Assembly (NCBI GenBank): GCA_947503105.1
Contig: CANNCM010000002.1
Span: 391,546 to 455,545 of the forward strand
Source of the DNA: an uncultured Flavobacteriaceae bacterium
GTDB lineage: Bacteria; Bacteroidota; Bacteroidia; Flavobacteriales; Flavobacteriaceae
Reading direction: 5' to 3'
DNA: 64,000 bases
Below are positions 52,796 through 62,860 of the stretch, piece by piece. Under the pieces are notes generated by a model. That model ran no database searches. It saw nothing but the letters and a program-made list of their open reading frames with translations, and was not told where the DNA came from. How positions within the stretch are numbered: the stretch's first letter is position 1; the number at the start of each line of letters is the position of its first letter. Both the position numbers and the translations under genes were made by a program.

Positions 52796-54055
52796 CTACT
52801 CGCCCATAGCTGCAGATACCGCAGCGGAAAGTCTTTTGTAAAGACCAGAATTTAAGCGTTCTCTAATGCTAGAAAATGCTTGAAGTGTTTCTTCTACGTC
52901 TTCTAAAGTATGCATAGCAGTTGGTATCATTCGTAAGAGAATCAATCCTTTTGGAATAACAGGATACACAACAATAGAGCAGAAAATTCCGTGGTTTTCG
53001 CGCAGATCTTTTACCAATGCCATCGCCTCAGGAATACTACCTTTCAAATATACAGGAGTTACACAACTTTGTGTTGTACCAATATCAAAACCTCTTTCCT
53101 TGAGTCCAGATTGTAACGCATTGACAATTTTCCAAAGATTTTGTTTGAGCTCAGGCATGGTACGGATCATGTCTAAACGCTTTAAAGCGCCTTTGACCAA
53201 TTGCATTTGCAATGATTTTGCAAACATCTGTGAGCGTAAATTATATTTTAAATAATCTATAATTTCTTTATCGGCTGCAATAAAGGCTCCTGTACTTGCC
53301 ATAGATTTTGCAAAAGTTGCAAAATAAACATCTATATCGTCTTGAATACCTTGCTCCTCGCCTGCTCCTGCTCCCGTTGCTCCAAGGGTTCCAAAACCAT
53401 GGGCATCATCTACAAGAAAACGGAAATTAAATTTTTTCTTTAGAGCTGCAATTTCTTTTAGACGACCTTGCTCTCCGCGCATTCCAAAAACACCCTCAGA
53501 GATGACAAGAATACCACCTCCTGTTTGCTCTGCCATTTTTGTGGCACGCTCCAAGTTTTTTTCTAAACTTTCAATGTCGTTGTGCTTGTATGTAAAACGT
53601 TTTCCCATGTGCAACCGCACTCCGTCAATGATACATGCATGAGAATCAACATCATAAACAATAATATCATCCTTACCAACTAGGGCATCAATTGTAGACA
53701 TAATGCCTTGATATCCAAAGTTTAAGACATATGCAGCCTCCTTATTTACAAACGCAGCAAGCTCTTGCTGCAACTGTTCGTGAAGTTCTGTATGGCCAGA
53801 CATCATTCTAGCGCCCATCGGATAGGCAGAACCGTATTCGCTAGAAGCGGCAGCATCAACCTCTCGTACTTGTGGATGGTTAGCAAGCCCCAAGTAGTCA
53901 TTTATACTCCAAGTGATGACGTCTTTGCCTTGAAATTTCATGCGGTTAGATATCTGACCTTCTAACTTTGGAAATACAAAATAGCCTTCCGCTTGGCTTG
54001 CCCACTTTCCTAGTGGTCCTTTATCTTTATAAATCTTCTCAAATAAATCTCTCAT
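52796..54055 (-). CDS. PLP-dependent alpha-oxoamine synthase, candidate cysteate fatty acyltransferase
   Basis: 419 residues, fold type I. The PLP lysine is in FATFAKSMASTGAF (Lys250). DDAHGFGTLG gives the ring-nitrogen Asp, and DVDSHACI the stacking His139. Alpha-oxoamine synthases condense an amino acid with an acyl thioester and lose CO2 (serine palmitoyltransferase, KBL, BioF). The N-terminal 30 residues (GKWASQAEGYFVFPKL) and length differ from the roughly 395-residue Bacteroides serine palmitoyltransferase. They agree with what I remember of the flavobacterial capnine enzyme, which joins cysteate to a fatty acyl group. A cysteine-synthase-like gene lies just upstream. Confidence 0.8.
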   Translation of the reverse strand: MRDLFEKIYKDKGPLGKWASQAEGYFVFPKLEGQISNRMKFQGKDVITWSINDYLGLANHPQVREVDAAASSEYGSAYPMGARMMSGHTELHEQLQQELAAFVNKEAAYVLNFGYQGIMSTIDALVGKDDIIVYDVDSHACIIDGVRLHMGKRFTYKHNDIESLEKNLERATKMAEQTGGGILVISEGVFGMRGEQGRLKEIAALKKKFNFRFLVDDAHGFGTLGATGAGAGEEQGIQDDIDVYFATFAKSMASTGAFIAADKEIIDYLKYNLRSQMFAKSLQMQLVKGALKRLDMIRTMPELKQNLWKIVNALQSGLKERGFDIGTTQSCVTPVYLKGSIPEAMALVKDLRENHGIFCSIVVYPVIPKGLILLRMIPTAMHTLEDVEETLQAFSSIRERLNSGLYKRLSAAVSAAMGE

Positions 54056-54080
54056 CTAAGTATTTTGTTGGTTCAGTTGT

Positions 54081-54088
54081 CAAAATTA
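54081..54088 (-). promoter_or_regulatory. -7 element of the alpha-oxoamine synthase gene
   Basis: Leftward TAATTTTG (54088-54081) matches TAnnTTTG, 25 bases before the ATG at 54055. A TTTTG lies upstream but at a 14-base spacing, which is short. Confidence 0.45.
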
Positions 54089-54170
54089 TGCAATAATATA
54101 CTCAAAACATAATGATTTTTAAAATTATAAAGTTCAGTAGAAAATAAGTTGGGGGTTGTAATTGATTTGA

Positions 54171-55217
54171 TTATTTGACGTACTCAATAGATTTAGTATT
54201 GGGCTTTAGTGTTTCGTCCATAAACCCTTGATCTTCCATCCATTTGTCATTGAACACCTTACTCATATAGCGAGAACCGTGGTCAGGAAAAATCATGACA
54301 ACAACATCATCATCAGAAAATATTGATTGTTCTTGTAATTGTTTTACAGCCTGTACAACTGCTCCAGAAGTGTACCCTCCAAAGATGCCTTCGGTATGCG
54401 CCAATTCGCGAGCTGTATGGGCACTGTCTTCATCTGTAACTTTTATAAATGTGTCAATGGCATCAAAATCTGTAGCGGTTGGAATTAAATTTTTTCCAAG
54501 TCCCTCAATGCGGTAAGGATATATTTCATTAGCATCAAATTCTCGGGTTTCATGGTATTTTTTTAATACTGAGCCATAGGCATCAACACCAATTATTTTT
54601 ACCTCTGGATTTTGCGATTTGAGATACTGAGCCGTTCCAGAAATCGTACCCCCAGTTCCACTACAAGCCACCAAATGCGTGATTTTTCCGTGCGTTTGTT
54701 GCCAGATTTCAGGTCCAGTACTCTTATAATGAGCTTCAGTATTCAATTCATTAAAATATTGATTGATGTAAACTGAACCCTCAATTTCTTTGTGTAAGCG
54801 CTTTGCTACCTCGTAATATGATCGTGGATCGTCTGCTTTTACATTTGCAGGACAGACATATACCTTAGCGCCCATGCTTTTGAGCATATCAATCTTGTCG
54901 GGCGATGATTTGGAACTTACTGCCAAAATACACTCATAACCCTTAATAATACTAACCATGGCAATACTAAAACCTGTATTCCCAGAGGTGGTTTCAATTA
55001 TGGTATCCCCATGTTTTAGGATGCCTTTTCTTTCGGCCTCTTCAATAATATGCAATGCAATCCGATCTTTTGAAGATTGGCCAGGATTAAATGCTTCTAG
55101 TTTTGCAATATAAGTTCCTGGAAAATTTTTTGTAACATGATTAAGCTTTACAAGCGGAGTATTTCCCACAAGCTCTAAAACGTTATTGAAAATCTTAGAT
55201 TGTCGATCTAATGGCAT
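54171..55217 (-). CDS. Cysteine-synthase-like PLP enzyme, candidate cysteate synthase
   Basis: 348 residues, fold type II. The PLP lysine is in [11 protein letters not shown] (Lys50). The substrate loop reads ETTSGNTG (residues 75-82, where cysteine synthases usually have EGTSGNTG or EPTSGNTG), and the phosphate-binding loop is GTGGTISG (187-194). The C-terminus extends about 25-30 residues beyond CysK. A standard O-acetylserine sulfhydrylase is possible. However, its place 115 bases upstream of the alpha-oxoamine synthase suggests it makes L-cysteate (from a phosphoserine- or serine-derived aminoacrylate and sulfite) for a sulfonolipid. Confidence 0.75.
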   Translation of the reverse strand: MPLDRQSKIFNNVLELVGNTPLVKLNHVTKNFPGTYIAKLEAFNPGQSSKDRIALHIIEEAERKGILKHGDTIIETTSGNTGFSIAMVSIIKGYECILAVSSKSSPDKIDMLKSMGAKVYVCPANVKADDPRSYYEVAKRLHKEIEGSVYINQYFNELNTEAHYKSTGPEIWQQTHGKITHLVACSGTGGTISGTAQYLKSQNPEVKIIGVDAYGSVLKKYHETREFDANEIYPYRIEGLGKNLIPTATDFDAIDTFIKVTDEDSAHTARELAHTEGIFGGYTSGAVVQAVKQLQEQSIFSDDDVVVMIFPDHGSRYMSKVFNDKWMEDQGFMDETLKPNTKSIEYVK

Positions 55218-55234
55218 ATAATTGGTTTAGATCA

Positions 55235-55242
55235 CAAAAATA
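55235..55242 (-). promoter_or_regulatory. -7 element of the cysteine-synthase-like gene
   Basis: Leftward TATTTTTG (55242-55235) matches TAnnTTTG, 17 bases before the ATG at 55217. Confidence 0.45.
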
Positions 55243-55260
55243 AGCAATTTTTTTAAACTT

Positions 55261-57396
55261 TTATTTTGATATGGATTCCAAATCAAGCAAGAATGAATAT
55301 TCGGAGGCTATCTCTTTTATAGCTTCAAAACGCCCCGAAGCTCCTCCATGGCCTGCTTCCATATTGGTTTTTAAATACAAATTTGATGTATTTTCAGATT
55401 GAAGACGCAACCTTGCAATCCACTTTGCAGGCTCCCAATACTGCACTTGAGAGTCATGTAGGCCTGCCGTAATAAGCATATTTGGGTAGTGTTGATTAGT
55501 TACATTATCGTATGGTGAATAGGACTTCATGTAGTCATAATATGTTTTGTCATTAGGATTTCCCCATTCGTCATACTCGCCAGTCGTAAGCGGAATACTA
55601 TCGTCTAACATCGTAGTAACAACATCGACAAAAGGAACTGCAGCAACAACACCATTGTAGAGATTTGGTGCCATATTAACAACAGCACCCATTAATAAAC
55701 CACCAGCACTCCCACCCATGGCATAATGGTGTTTTGCAGAAGTATAACCTTCTTTAATGAGATGCTTTGAGCAGTCAATAAAATCGGTAAATGTGTTTTT
55801 CTTTTTCAATAATTTTCCATCTTCATACCATTGACGTCCAAGGTATTGCCCCCCTCTAATGTGTGCAATAGCATAGATAAATCCGCGATCCAACAAACTC
55901 AAACGTACTGTTGAAAAATAGGGATCCATCGTAGCTCCATAAGACCCATAGGCGTATAAAAGTAGTGGGGTTTCAGCACTTTTTGGAGTGTCCTTATGTC
56001 GTACCAGCGAAATAGGAATTTTTGTACCATCTGATGCTGTAGCCCAAAGGCGCTCAGAAACATAATGTTCTTTTTTAAATTTTCCGCCCAGGACTTCTTG
56101 TTCTTTTTTGATGGTTTTTTCTTTGGTAACCATATTAAAATCAATCACTGAAGAAGGGGTTGTCATGGACTGATAGCCATAACGCAAAAGAGCAGTATCA
56201 AAGTCCACATTTGTACTTGTATAGGCCGTATAGGTTTCACTTTCAAATGGCAGATAATAACTATCAGAACCATCCCAACGGTCAATTTTAATTTGATTCA
56301 AACCATTTTTTCGCTCAGAGACAACTAAAAAGTCTTTAAAAATATCTATTCCTTCTAACATGACGTCCTCTCGATGAGAAATGACATCTTTCCAATATTT
56401 CTTTTCAGTATTTTTTTCAGAGGTTTTAGATAATTTAAAATTTTGAGCGCCATCGGCATTAGATAAGACATAAAACGAATCACCATAATGCGAAATTGAA
56501 TATTCTAACCCTCTTGTTCGAGGTTGAAATACCTTAAACCTATCGTCGGGAGTATTGGCATTCAAAATTTGATATTCAGTGGTTAGTGTACTGTAGCTAG
56601 AAATTACCAAATATTTTTTTGATTTTGTTTTATAAACTCCAACTCCAAAAGTGTCATCTTTTTCTTCAAAAACCAATTGATCATCTTTAGAATCTGCACC
56701 AAGTTTGTGCTTGTATATGGCTTCCGATCGCAGTGTGGTTTTGTTTTTTAAAGTGTAGAATAAGGTTTTGTTGTCATTGGCCCAAGTACTGCTTCCTGTA
56801 CAATTATCAACTTTATCTTCTAAAATTGTATTGGTGCTCAAATCCTTGATATGTAAGCTATATTGTCTTCGACCAATGGTATCAAGAGCAAAAGCAACTA
56901 ATCTATTGTTGGGGCTCACATTTATACTTCTTAAATTAAAAAACGAATGCCCTTTGGCCATTTCATTACAATCGAAAAGCAACTCTTCTTTTGCATCCAA
57001 AGATTCTTTTTTTCGAGTATAAATAGGGTAATCTTTTCCTTTTTCGTAGCGTGTAACATACCAATAGCCATTGTATTTATAGGGCACAGAGCTGTCATCT
57101 TCCTTGATTCTCGATTTCATTTCTTCAAACAAATCATTTTGAAAATCTTTGGTATGCGCTGTTTTCGTATTGTAATAGTTGTTTTCTTTGTTTAGATACT
57201 CAATGACTTCTGGGTTTTCTCTGTCATTTAACCAATAAAACTCATCAATCCTTACGTCATCGTGTTTGGATAATTCTTTTTGAATTTGTTTTGCCTTTGG
57301 TGTTTCAATAGAGTTTGACATAGTGGAGTTACTTGTGTTTTGTTTACAAGATAGAATTAGAAAAAAAATTGAAAGTGAATAATAAGTAGTATTCAT
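55261..57396 (-). CDS. S9-family prolyl oligopeptidase / oligopeptidase B, lipoprotein
   Basis: 711 residues from the ATG at 57396, which opens a lipoprotein signal (IFFLILSCKQ, Cys about 17). A TTG at 57417 is a poorer alternative. A beta-propeller occupies about residues 80-400, followed by the hydrolase domain with nucleophile GGSAGGLLMG (near 563). The acid is in the LHDSQVQYWEPAKW region and the histidine in EAGHGGASGRFE. RGGQYLGRQWYEDGKLLKKK is characteristic of oligopeptidase B, which cuts after basic residues. Confidence 0.93.
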   Translation of the reverse strand: MNTTYYSLSIFFLILSCKQNTSNSTMSNSIETPKAKQIQKELSKHDDVRIDEFYWLNDRENPEVIEYLNKENNYYNTKTAHTKDFQNDLFEEMKSRIKEDDSSVPYKYNGYWYVTRYEKGKDYPIYTRKKESLDAKEELLFDCNEMAKGHSFFNLRSINVSPNNRLVAFALDTIGRRQYSLHIKDLSTNTILEDKVDNCTGSSTWANDNKTLFYTLKNKTTLRSEAIYKHKLGADSKDDQLVFEEKDDTFGVGVYKTKSKKYLVISSYSTLTTEYQILNANTPDDRFKVFQPRTRGLEYSISHYGDSFYVLSNADGAQNFKLSKTSEKNTEKKYWKDVISHREDVMLEGIDIFKDFLVVSERKNGLNQIKIDRWDGSDSYYLPFESETYTAYTSTNVDFDTALLRYGYQSMTTPSSVIDFNMVTKEKTIKKEQEVLGGKFKKEHYVSERLWATASDGTKIPISLVRHKDTPKSAETPLLLYAYGSYGATMDPYFSTVRLSLLDRGFIYAIAHIRGGQYLGRQWYEDGKLLKKKNTFTDFIDCSKHLIKEGYTSAKHHYAMGGSAGGLLMGAVVNMAPNLYNGVVAAVPFVDVVTTMLDDSIPLTTGEYDEWGNPNDKTYYDYMKSYSPYDNVTNQHYPNMLITAGLHDSQVQYWEPAKWIARLRLQSENTSNLYLKTNMEAGHGGASGRFEAIKEIASEYSFLLDLESISK

Positions 57397-57474
57397 GATA
57401 TATAAATTTAAGGTCAATCCACAAACTTATCACAAATTGTTCAACAAACAAATTTTTTGTTGCTTTAATAACGC

Positions 57475-58497
57475 CTATGAAATACCCCCTAAGGTTTCAA
57501 GAAGTTTTTCGTGCATATCATCAGTATAATCGAGGTGCGTAACCATACGCAACTTTCCACCACCCATATTACTGATCAATATATTCTTGGATTTAAGGGT
57601 TTCAATAAATGCATCAGAATCTACATGAGATGCCAATTCAAAAATCACAATATTGGTTTCAATTGGCTGAACCTCGGCAACATAATTTGCATTTTGAAGC
57701 CATTGACCTATGGCTTTTGCTTTTGCATGATCTTCCGATAAACGACTTCTGTGGTGATCCAAAGCATACAATCCAGCAGCTGCCAAAACGCCAACTTGTC
57801 GCATTCCTCCGCCCAACATTTTTCGAACCCGCAGTGCTTTTTCCATAATGGCCTCATTGCCAATCAAAACCGATCCAATGGGGCACCCCAAACCTTTACT
57901 CAAGCACACCGAAATCGTATCGAAAATAGCACCATACTGTTGGGGCGTTTCGCTTTTGGTTTCCAAAGCATTCCAGAGTCGTGCACCATCAAGATGCAGG
58001 CCTAAATTATGCGTTTCGCAAACGGATTTAATCTTTTCTATATCTTCAAAATCCCAACATGCTCCGCCACCTTTGTTTGTTGTATTTTCCAAAGCCACCA
58101 AGGTCGTCAGTGGACTGTGGTAAAAATCTGGTGGATTAATGGCGGGGATTACTTGTTCTGCGGTCATCATTCCGCGGTGACCATCCACCAATTTACAAGA
58201 CACTCCACTATTGAAAGAGGCACCGCCCCCTTCATAATTATAAATATGGGCGTATTTATCACAAATGACTTGCTCTCCAGGTTGTGTATGTAATTTTATA
58301 GCTGCCTGGTTGGCCATTGTTCCGGTAGGAAAAAATAGCGCTTTTTCTTTGCCAAACATTTTAGCCAAACGCGTCTGTAAAGCATTCACCGTGGGATCCT
58401 CGCCATAAACGTCATCACCCAATTTTGCGTTGTGCATCGCTTCTAGCATGCCTTGAGTAGGATTGGTTACCGTGTCACTTCTTAAATCAATATGCAT
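57475..58497 (-). CDS. ltaE: Low-specificity L-threonine aldolase
   Basis: 340 residues. It begins [18 protein letters not shown], the family start. PLP lysine is in [14 protein letters not shown], with [10 protein letters not shown] supplying the pyridine-N Asp and neighbouring Arg, and the [12 protein letters not shown] loop intact. It cleaves L-threonine and L-allo-threonine to glycine and acetaldehyde. It diverges from prfB. Confidence 0.95.
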   Translation of the reverse strand: MHIDLRSDTVTNPTQGMLEAMHNAKLGDDVYGEDPTVNALQTRLAKMFGKEKALFFPTGTMANQAAIKLHTQPGEQVICDKYAHIYNYEGGGASFNSGVSCKLVDGHRGMMTAEQVIPAINPPDFYHSPLTTLVALENTTNKGGGACWDFEDIEKIKSVCETHNLGLHLDGARLWNALETKSETPQQYGAIFDTISVCLSKGLGCPIGSVLIGNEAIMEKALRVRKMLGGGMRQVGVLAAAGLYALDHHRSRLSEDHAKAKAIGQWLQNANYVAEVQPIETNIVIFELASHVDSDAFIETLKSKNILISNMGGGKLRMVTHLDYTDDMHEKLLETLGGIS

Positions 58498-58554
58498 GAT
58501 GAAAAAAATTTAAATGTAAAGCTACATATTATTTTCTTTCTGTGCTATAAATTC

Positions 58555-58562
58555 TATTTTTG
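58555..58562 (+). promoter_or_regulatory. -7 element of prfB
   Basis: TATTTTTG matches TAnnTTTG, 17 bases before the ATG at 58580. No TTTG at -33. Confidence 0.5.
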
Positions 58563-58579
58563 TACTTCAAAATAGGATT

Positions 58580-59690
58580 ATGATAACACACGATCAAATA
58601 AAAGATCTTTTGGAACGCCTTGGCGCGTTAAGGAGGTATCTTTGACTTAGATGCCAAACGCATCACACTTCAAAATGATGAAGAAAAAACATATGCTCCA
58701 GATTTCTGGAACGATCCAAAAGCCGCTGAAAGGCTGATGAAATCCATTCGTGTGAATAAAAAATGGATTAAAGACTACGAAAAAGCACAAGAACAAATTG
58801 AGGACTTAGACGTATTATTTGACTTTTTTAGAGAAGGCGAAGCCGATGCTGCAGAAGTAGAAAATCTATTTCAAAAAACAGCACAACAAATTGAAGATTT
58901 GGAGTTCAAAAATATGCTTTCTCAAGAAGGTGATGGACTAAGTGCAGTGCTCCAAATCACAGCAGGTGCCGGTGGCACAGAGAGTTGCGACTGGGCCAGT
59001 ATGCTGATGCGTATGTATATTATGTATGCCGAAAAAAATCGATTTAAAATAAAAGAACTCAACTTGCAGGATGGCGATGTTGCTGGCATAAAAACCGTAA
59101 CACTACAAATTGAAGGCGATTTTGCTTTTGGTTGGCTCAAAGGAGAAAATGGAGTTCATCGATTGGTGCGTATTTCTCCTTTTGACAGCAATGCCAAACG
59201 CCATACAAGTTTTGCTTCTGTTTATGTATATCCATTAGTTGATGATACGATCGAAATTGAAATAAATCCTGCCGATATAGAAATCACAACCGCAAGATCG
59301 AGTGGCGCTGGAGGACAAAATGTCAATAAAGTTGAAACCAAAGTACAATTGACACATCGACCAACAGGAATTCAAATTTCATGCTCCGAAACCCGATCAC
59401 AGCACGATAACCGTGCAAGAGCACTACAAATGTTGAAATCGCAGTTGTACGAAATTGAACTCAAAAAACAAATGGCTCAACGCGATGATATCGAAGCTGG
59501 AAAAATGAAAATTGAATGGGGCAGTCAAATTCGAAATTATGTGATGCATCCCTATAAACTCGTCAAAGACGTGCGAACCGCTCACGAAACTGGCAATGTT
59601 GATGCTGTGATGAATGGCGATTTGATGCCATTTTTAAAATCCTATCTTATGATGATGGGACAAAATAACGAAACACCACAAACACTATGA
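58580..59690 (+). CDS. prfB: Peptide chain release factor 2, with programmed +1 frameshift
   Basis: The ATG at 58580 starts 21 codons that end in TAT CTT TGA (stop at 58643-58645). An internal Shine-Dalgarno-like AGGAGG lies at 58631-58636, three bases before the CTT slippery codon. Slipping one base at CTT resumes with GAC at 58644 and gives an open frame to 59690, about 369 residues in all, the normal RF2 length. The anticodon motif region [11 protein letters not shown] and the catalytic GGQ ([11 protein letters not shown], nt about 59302-59334) are present. It recognises UGA and UAA; low RF2 leads to frameshifting and more RF2. The last four bases overlap the ArsC-like gene. Confidence 0.97.
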
Positions 59691-60028
59691 TTACAATTTA
59701 CCACAATCCAAGATGCAGCAAATCTCGACTGGGTGTAAAAGCCCTCGAAGAGTCTGGAAAAGAGTTTGAAATTATCAACTACTTAGACGGCTCTCTAACA
59801 TTTGATGAACTCAAAACCTTAATTGATAAATTAGGGATTATACCGCTAGAACTTGTGCGACAAAACGAAGCCATTTGGAAAACAAATTTTAAAGGAAAAA
59901 CACTTTCTGATGCAGAACTTGTCCACGCGATGATAGATCATCCCAAACTCATAGAACGTCCCATTGTAGTTCATGGCAATAAAGCCGTGATTGGACGCCC
60001 AACAGAACGGATTCTAGATTTGATTTAA
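59687..60028 (+). CDS. arsC: ArsC/Spx-type arsenate reductase-like protein
   Basis: 113 residues: [20 protein letters not shown] with the nucleophilic Cys10, then the C-terminal [20 protein letters not shown] with the arginines that bind arsenate. It fits the glutaredoxin-dependent ArsC family. Many chromosomal copies without an ars operon have unproven substrates. Translationally coupled to prfB by the ATGA overlap. Confidence 0.9.
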   Translation: MITIYHNPRCSKSRLGVKALEESGKEFEIINYLDGSLTFDELKTLIDKLGIIPLELVRQNEAIWKTNFKGKTLSDAELVHAMIDHPKLIERPIVVHGNKAVIGRPTERILDLI

Positions 60029-60075
60029 CGTTTATATTTAACAGCTCATTAACCAAAAACACACACTTTGGTACC

Positions 60076-60083
60076 TATCTTTG
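60076..60083 (+). promoter_or_regulatory. -7 element of the outer-membrane receptor gene
   Basis: TATCTTTG matches TAnnTTTG, 21 bases before the ATG at 60105. It contains the alternative TTG (60081), which is thus unlikely to be the start. Confidence 0.5.
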
Positions 60084-60104
60084 CACCCAGATTTAAAACC
60101 TCAT

Positions 60105-62546
60105 ATGAAAAAATTAACGCTCTTTTTCTTATTCAATGTAATATTATGTTTTGGTCAAAACAGCAAACCAGAATATAGTGTCAGTGGAAAACTCATTGAA
60201 ACTGAAACTCGATATCCACTTGAATATGCTACCATATTTGCAACTTCAGTGAACTCAAAAGAAATTATTAGCGGAGCGATAAGTGATGAAAATGGCGTAT
60301 TTAATTTCTCCCTTCCAGAAGGAACTTATGATATTACTTTCGAATATCTATCTTTCAAAAAGGTTAAAAAAGAGCATATACTGGTTAAAAAAAATATAGA
60401 ATTAGGCACTATTGAACTTGAAGAAGATATAGAAGCTCTTGACGGTGTAGAAATTATCACAGAGAAAACGACAGTCGAAATCAAATTGGATAAAAAGATC
60501 TACAATGTTGGTAAAGATCTTACACTTAGAGGCGGAAATGTAAGCGATGTTCTTGATAATGTTCCGTCAGTGTCTGTTGATATCGAAGGAAACGTTGCAT
60601 TACGAGGCAATCAAAGTGTACGGATTTTGATCAATGGCAAACCCTCTGGTCTTGTAGGCCTAAATTCTACCGATGCCCTTCGGCAACTCCCAGCCGAAGC
60701 TATAGAAAAAGTTGAAGTAATCACCTCTCCCTCTGCTCGCTACGATGCCGAGGGTACCGCAGGTATTATCAATATTATTTTAAGACGAAGTAAACTTTTA
60801 GGGCTCAATGGTGCCATCATTGCTAATACGGGCTACCCAGAACGTATTGGTGGATCAGGAAATCTAAATTACAGAACTGGAGATTTTAATTTTTTTTCGA
60901 ATGCAGGATACAACAGCAGACGTTCTCCAGGAAATGCTGCAACAAAAACAGAATATTTTAATACCACATTTGATGAAAATGGAACGCTTATCCAAGATGA
61001 TCCAAATACTTTTCGAGATGAATACAGAGACTTTGAGCGAAAGCGAAAAGGGTATAATCTAAACACCGGTGTCGAATGGTATATGAATCCAACAACGTCC
61101 TTAACGGCATCCTATCTTACGCGATCTAGTGATAATAAAAATAATACCACAAATAATGCCTTTAGATTAGACAACACTGGAGCCATCCTTAGTCAATCGG
61201 TCAGAGAGGCTCCCGAAACTGAAACGGATGATAACACACAGTTTTCTATTAATTTTGACAAACAGTTTCATGGTAATTCTGAGCATCGTTTAACCTTTGA
61301 CTTTCAAACCGAACAAAGCAGTGAAGACGAAAAATCTATCATATACAATGATGGCCTTATTGCTGAACGCGTACAAACTATTGAACAACAAAAGCGGACA
61401 CAGCTTATTTCGGATTTTACCCTTCCAATGAAAAACGAAGGTCGCTTTGAAGCAGGATACAACGGACGATTCAATCGTAATATTACAGATTACACCCTTG
61501 AATTTTATGAAAATAATGCCTTTGTTTTAGATCCCAATGTTAGTAATGTTTTGGAGTACAAAGAATATGTCAATGCTTTGTATTCACAATATGGTGGACA
61601 GCTTAGCTCTAAATTCACTTTTTTATTGGGTTTACGCATGGAAACGACGGCAATTGAAATTTATCAAAAAAACACAAACGACCGTCAATATAAAAACTAT
61701 ACAGGTCTATTTCCAACATTGAATCTTGGTTACAAAATTTCTGAATCACAAAGTCTTACCTTTGGATATAATCGCCGTATTCGAAGACCACGATCGCGGT
61801 TTTTAAATCCTTTTCCCTCAAGATCAAGTGCTACAAGTTTGTTTCAAGGCAATCCAGATATCGATCCAAGCTATTCGCATGGCGTTGATTTAGGGTATCT
61901 GAATCGATTGGATAAAATAACCCTAAATTCGTCTATTTATTTCAATCGCGCCTCCGATGTATTTACTTACGTTAGTGAAGATACAGGAGAGGAAGTGACT
62001 ATAGATGGAGAAACAGTTCCTGTCATCCGACGTGGCCCCATCAATTTGGCTGAAGAAGACCGTTTTGGTTTTGAGCTGACAACGACATATAGCCCATCAA
62101 AAAAGTGGAATTTGAATTTGAATTTTAATCTTTTTCAAGCGGTCGTTCGTGGCAGTTACAAAGGGTTAAGCTACGACTCCGAAAACCTAAGCTGGTTTGT
62201 GCGTCTCAATAATAAATTGACACTTCCTTGGAACATTCAATGGCAAACGCGACTATTTTACAACGGTCCAACACAAGATGCCATTAACAAACGTAGAGGA
62301 ATTTTTAGTAGTAATATGGGCTTTAGCAAAGATCTTTTTGATGAGAAAGCTTCTGTTACAATTTCAATTAATGACCTATTGAATACCCAACGTAGGTACT
62401 TAGAATCAACAACGCCCACCTTCTTTACAGATGCATTCTACAGACGCCGAGTTCGCTCCATTACAGCTTCTTTCACCTACCGCTTTAATCAAAAAAAACA
62501 AAAGAAGAATAATCGTTCTTCTTCTGGTGATGATAATGATTTCTAA
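60105..62546 (+). CDS. TonB-dependent-receptor-like outer-membrane protein
   Basis: 813 residues from the ATG at 60105 with a signal peptide ending LCFGQ. There is a carboxypeptidase-regulatory-like (CarboxypepD_reg) domain at about 22-105. A plug domain follows (VSDVLDNVPSVSVDIEGNVA, then VEVITSPSARYDAEGTAGII) and a large beta-barrel of the OMP_b-brl_3 type, ending FTYRFNQKKQKKNNRSSS. The terminal polar tail extends past the last aromatic strand. No SusD partner is adjacent, so it is not a typical glycan-uptake pair; ligand unknown. Confidence 0.9.
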   Translation: MKKLTLFFLFNVILCFGQNSKPEYSVSGKLIETETRYPLEYATIFATSVNSKEIISGAISDENGVFNFSLPEGTYDITFEYLSFKKVKKEHILVKKNIELGTIELEEDIEALDGVEIITEKTTVEIKLDKKIYNVGKDLTLRGGNVSDVLDNVPSVSVDIEGNVALRGNQSVRILINGKPSGLVGLNSTDALRQLPAEAIEKVEVITSPSARYDAEGTAGIINIILRRSKLLGLNGAIIANTGYPERIGGSGNLNYRTGDFNFFSNAGYNSRRSPGNAATKTEYFNTTFDENGTLIQDDPNTFRDEYRDFERKRKGYNLNTGVEWYMNPTTSLTASYLTRSSDNKNNTTNNAFRLDNTGAILSQSVREAPETETDDNTQFSINFDKQFHGNSEHRLTFDFQTEQSSEDEKSIIYNDGLIAERVQTIEQQKRTQLISDFTLPMKNEGRFEAGYNGRFNRNITDYTLEFYENNAFVLDPNVSNVLEYKEYVNALYSQYGGQLSSKFTFLLGLRMETTAIEIYQKNTNDRQYKNYTGLFPTLNLGYKISESQSLTFGYNRRIRRPRSRFLNPFPSRSSATSLFQGNPDIDPSYSHGVDLGYLNRLDKITLNSSIYFNRASDVFTYVSEDTGEEVTIDGETVPVIRRGPINLAEEDRFGFELTTTYSPSKKWNLNLNFNLFQAVVRGSYKGLSYDSENLSWFVRLNNKLTLPWNIQWQTRLFYNGPTQDAINKRRGIFSSNMGFSKDLFDEKASVTISINDLLNTQRRYLESTTPTFFTDAFYRRRVRSITASFTYRFNQKKQKKNNRSSSGDDNDF

Positions 62547-62551
62547 CAAAA

Positions 62552-62579
62552 AAAATCCAAACCTTGCGGTTTGGATTTT
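62552..62579. terminator. Bidirectional terminator after the receptor gene
   Basis: AAAATCCAAACC (62552-62563) and GGTTTGGATTTT (62568-62579) are perfect 12-base arms around TTGC, six bases after the stop codon. The A tract on the left lets it serve the leftward 57-residue gene too. Confidence 0.85.
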
Positions 62580-62598
62580 GTATATCAAAGGGAATTAA

Positions 62599-62772
62599 TT
62601 ACTGTTCGAGTTTTGCTTTTTTGGCAGCACGCTTTTCTTTAAAGCTTTCAATAGCAGATCCAAAAAGCCAATATGGAATGGCAAAAGTCAATAAAAATAT
62701 CATCAACCAAAAGCCAATTGTTAGTATGGTCATAAATGCTAAAAAACCTAAGTACTGATCAAATTCGAACAT
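62599..62772 (-). CDS. 57-residue membrane protein
   Basis: ATG at 62772-62770, TAA at 62601-62599. A hydrophobic core of two likely membrane helices (about residues 8-24 and 25-39, IFLLTFAIPYWLFG) is followed by a basic helical tail (FKEKRAAKKAKLEQ). Small flavobacterial membrane proteins of this shape are common but unnamed. It is bounded by the bidirectional terminator and has its own open reading frame free of overlaps. Confidence 0.65.
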   Translation of the reverse strand: MFEFDQYLGFLAFMTILTIGFWLMIFLLTFAIPYWLFGSAIESFKEKRAAKKAKLEQ

Positions 62773-62860
62773 AATTTGTGTTGTTTCAAATAAATATACT
62801 GCAAATATACAGCAACATTTGGTGTTTTACAACGGAAATAATTAAAATTATTAACAGTTT

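Noticed and set aside
57475-58497. Several rightward frames inside the threonine aldolase gene
   Set aside because: Complete overlap with a well-conserved enzyme; they carry no domain.
58580-58645. Early TGA in prfB as a pseudogene or a start at the ATG 58737
   Set aside because: The AGGAGG-TATCTTTGAC context is the known programmed frameshift, and the 31 codons before 58737 are conserved RF2 sequence.
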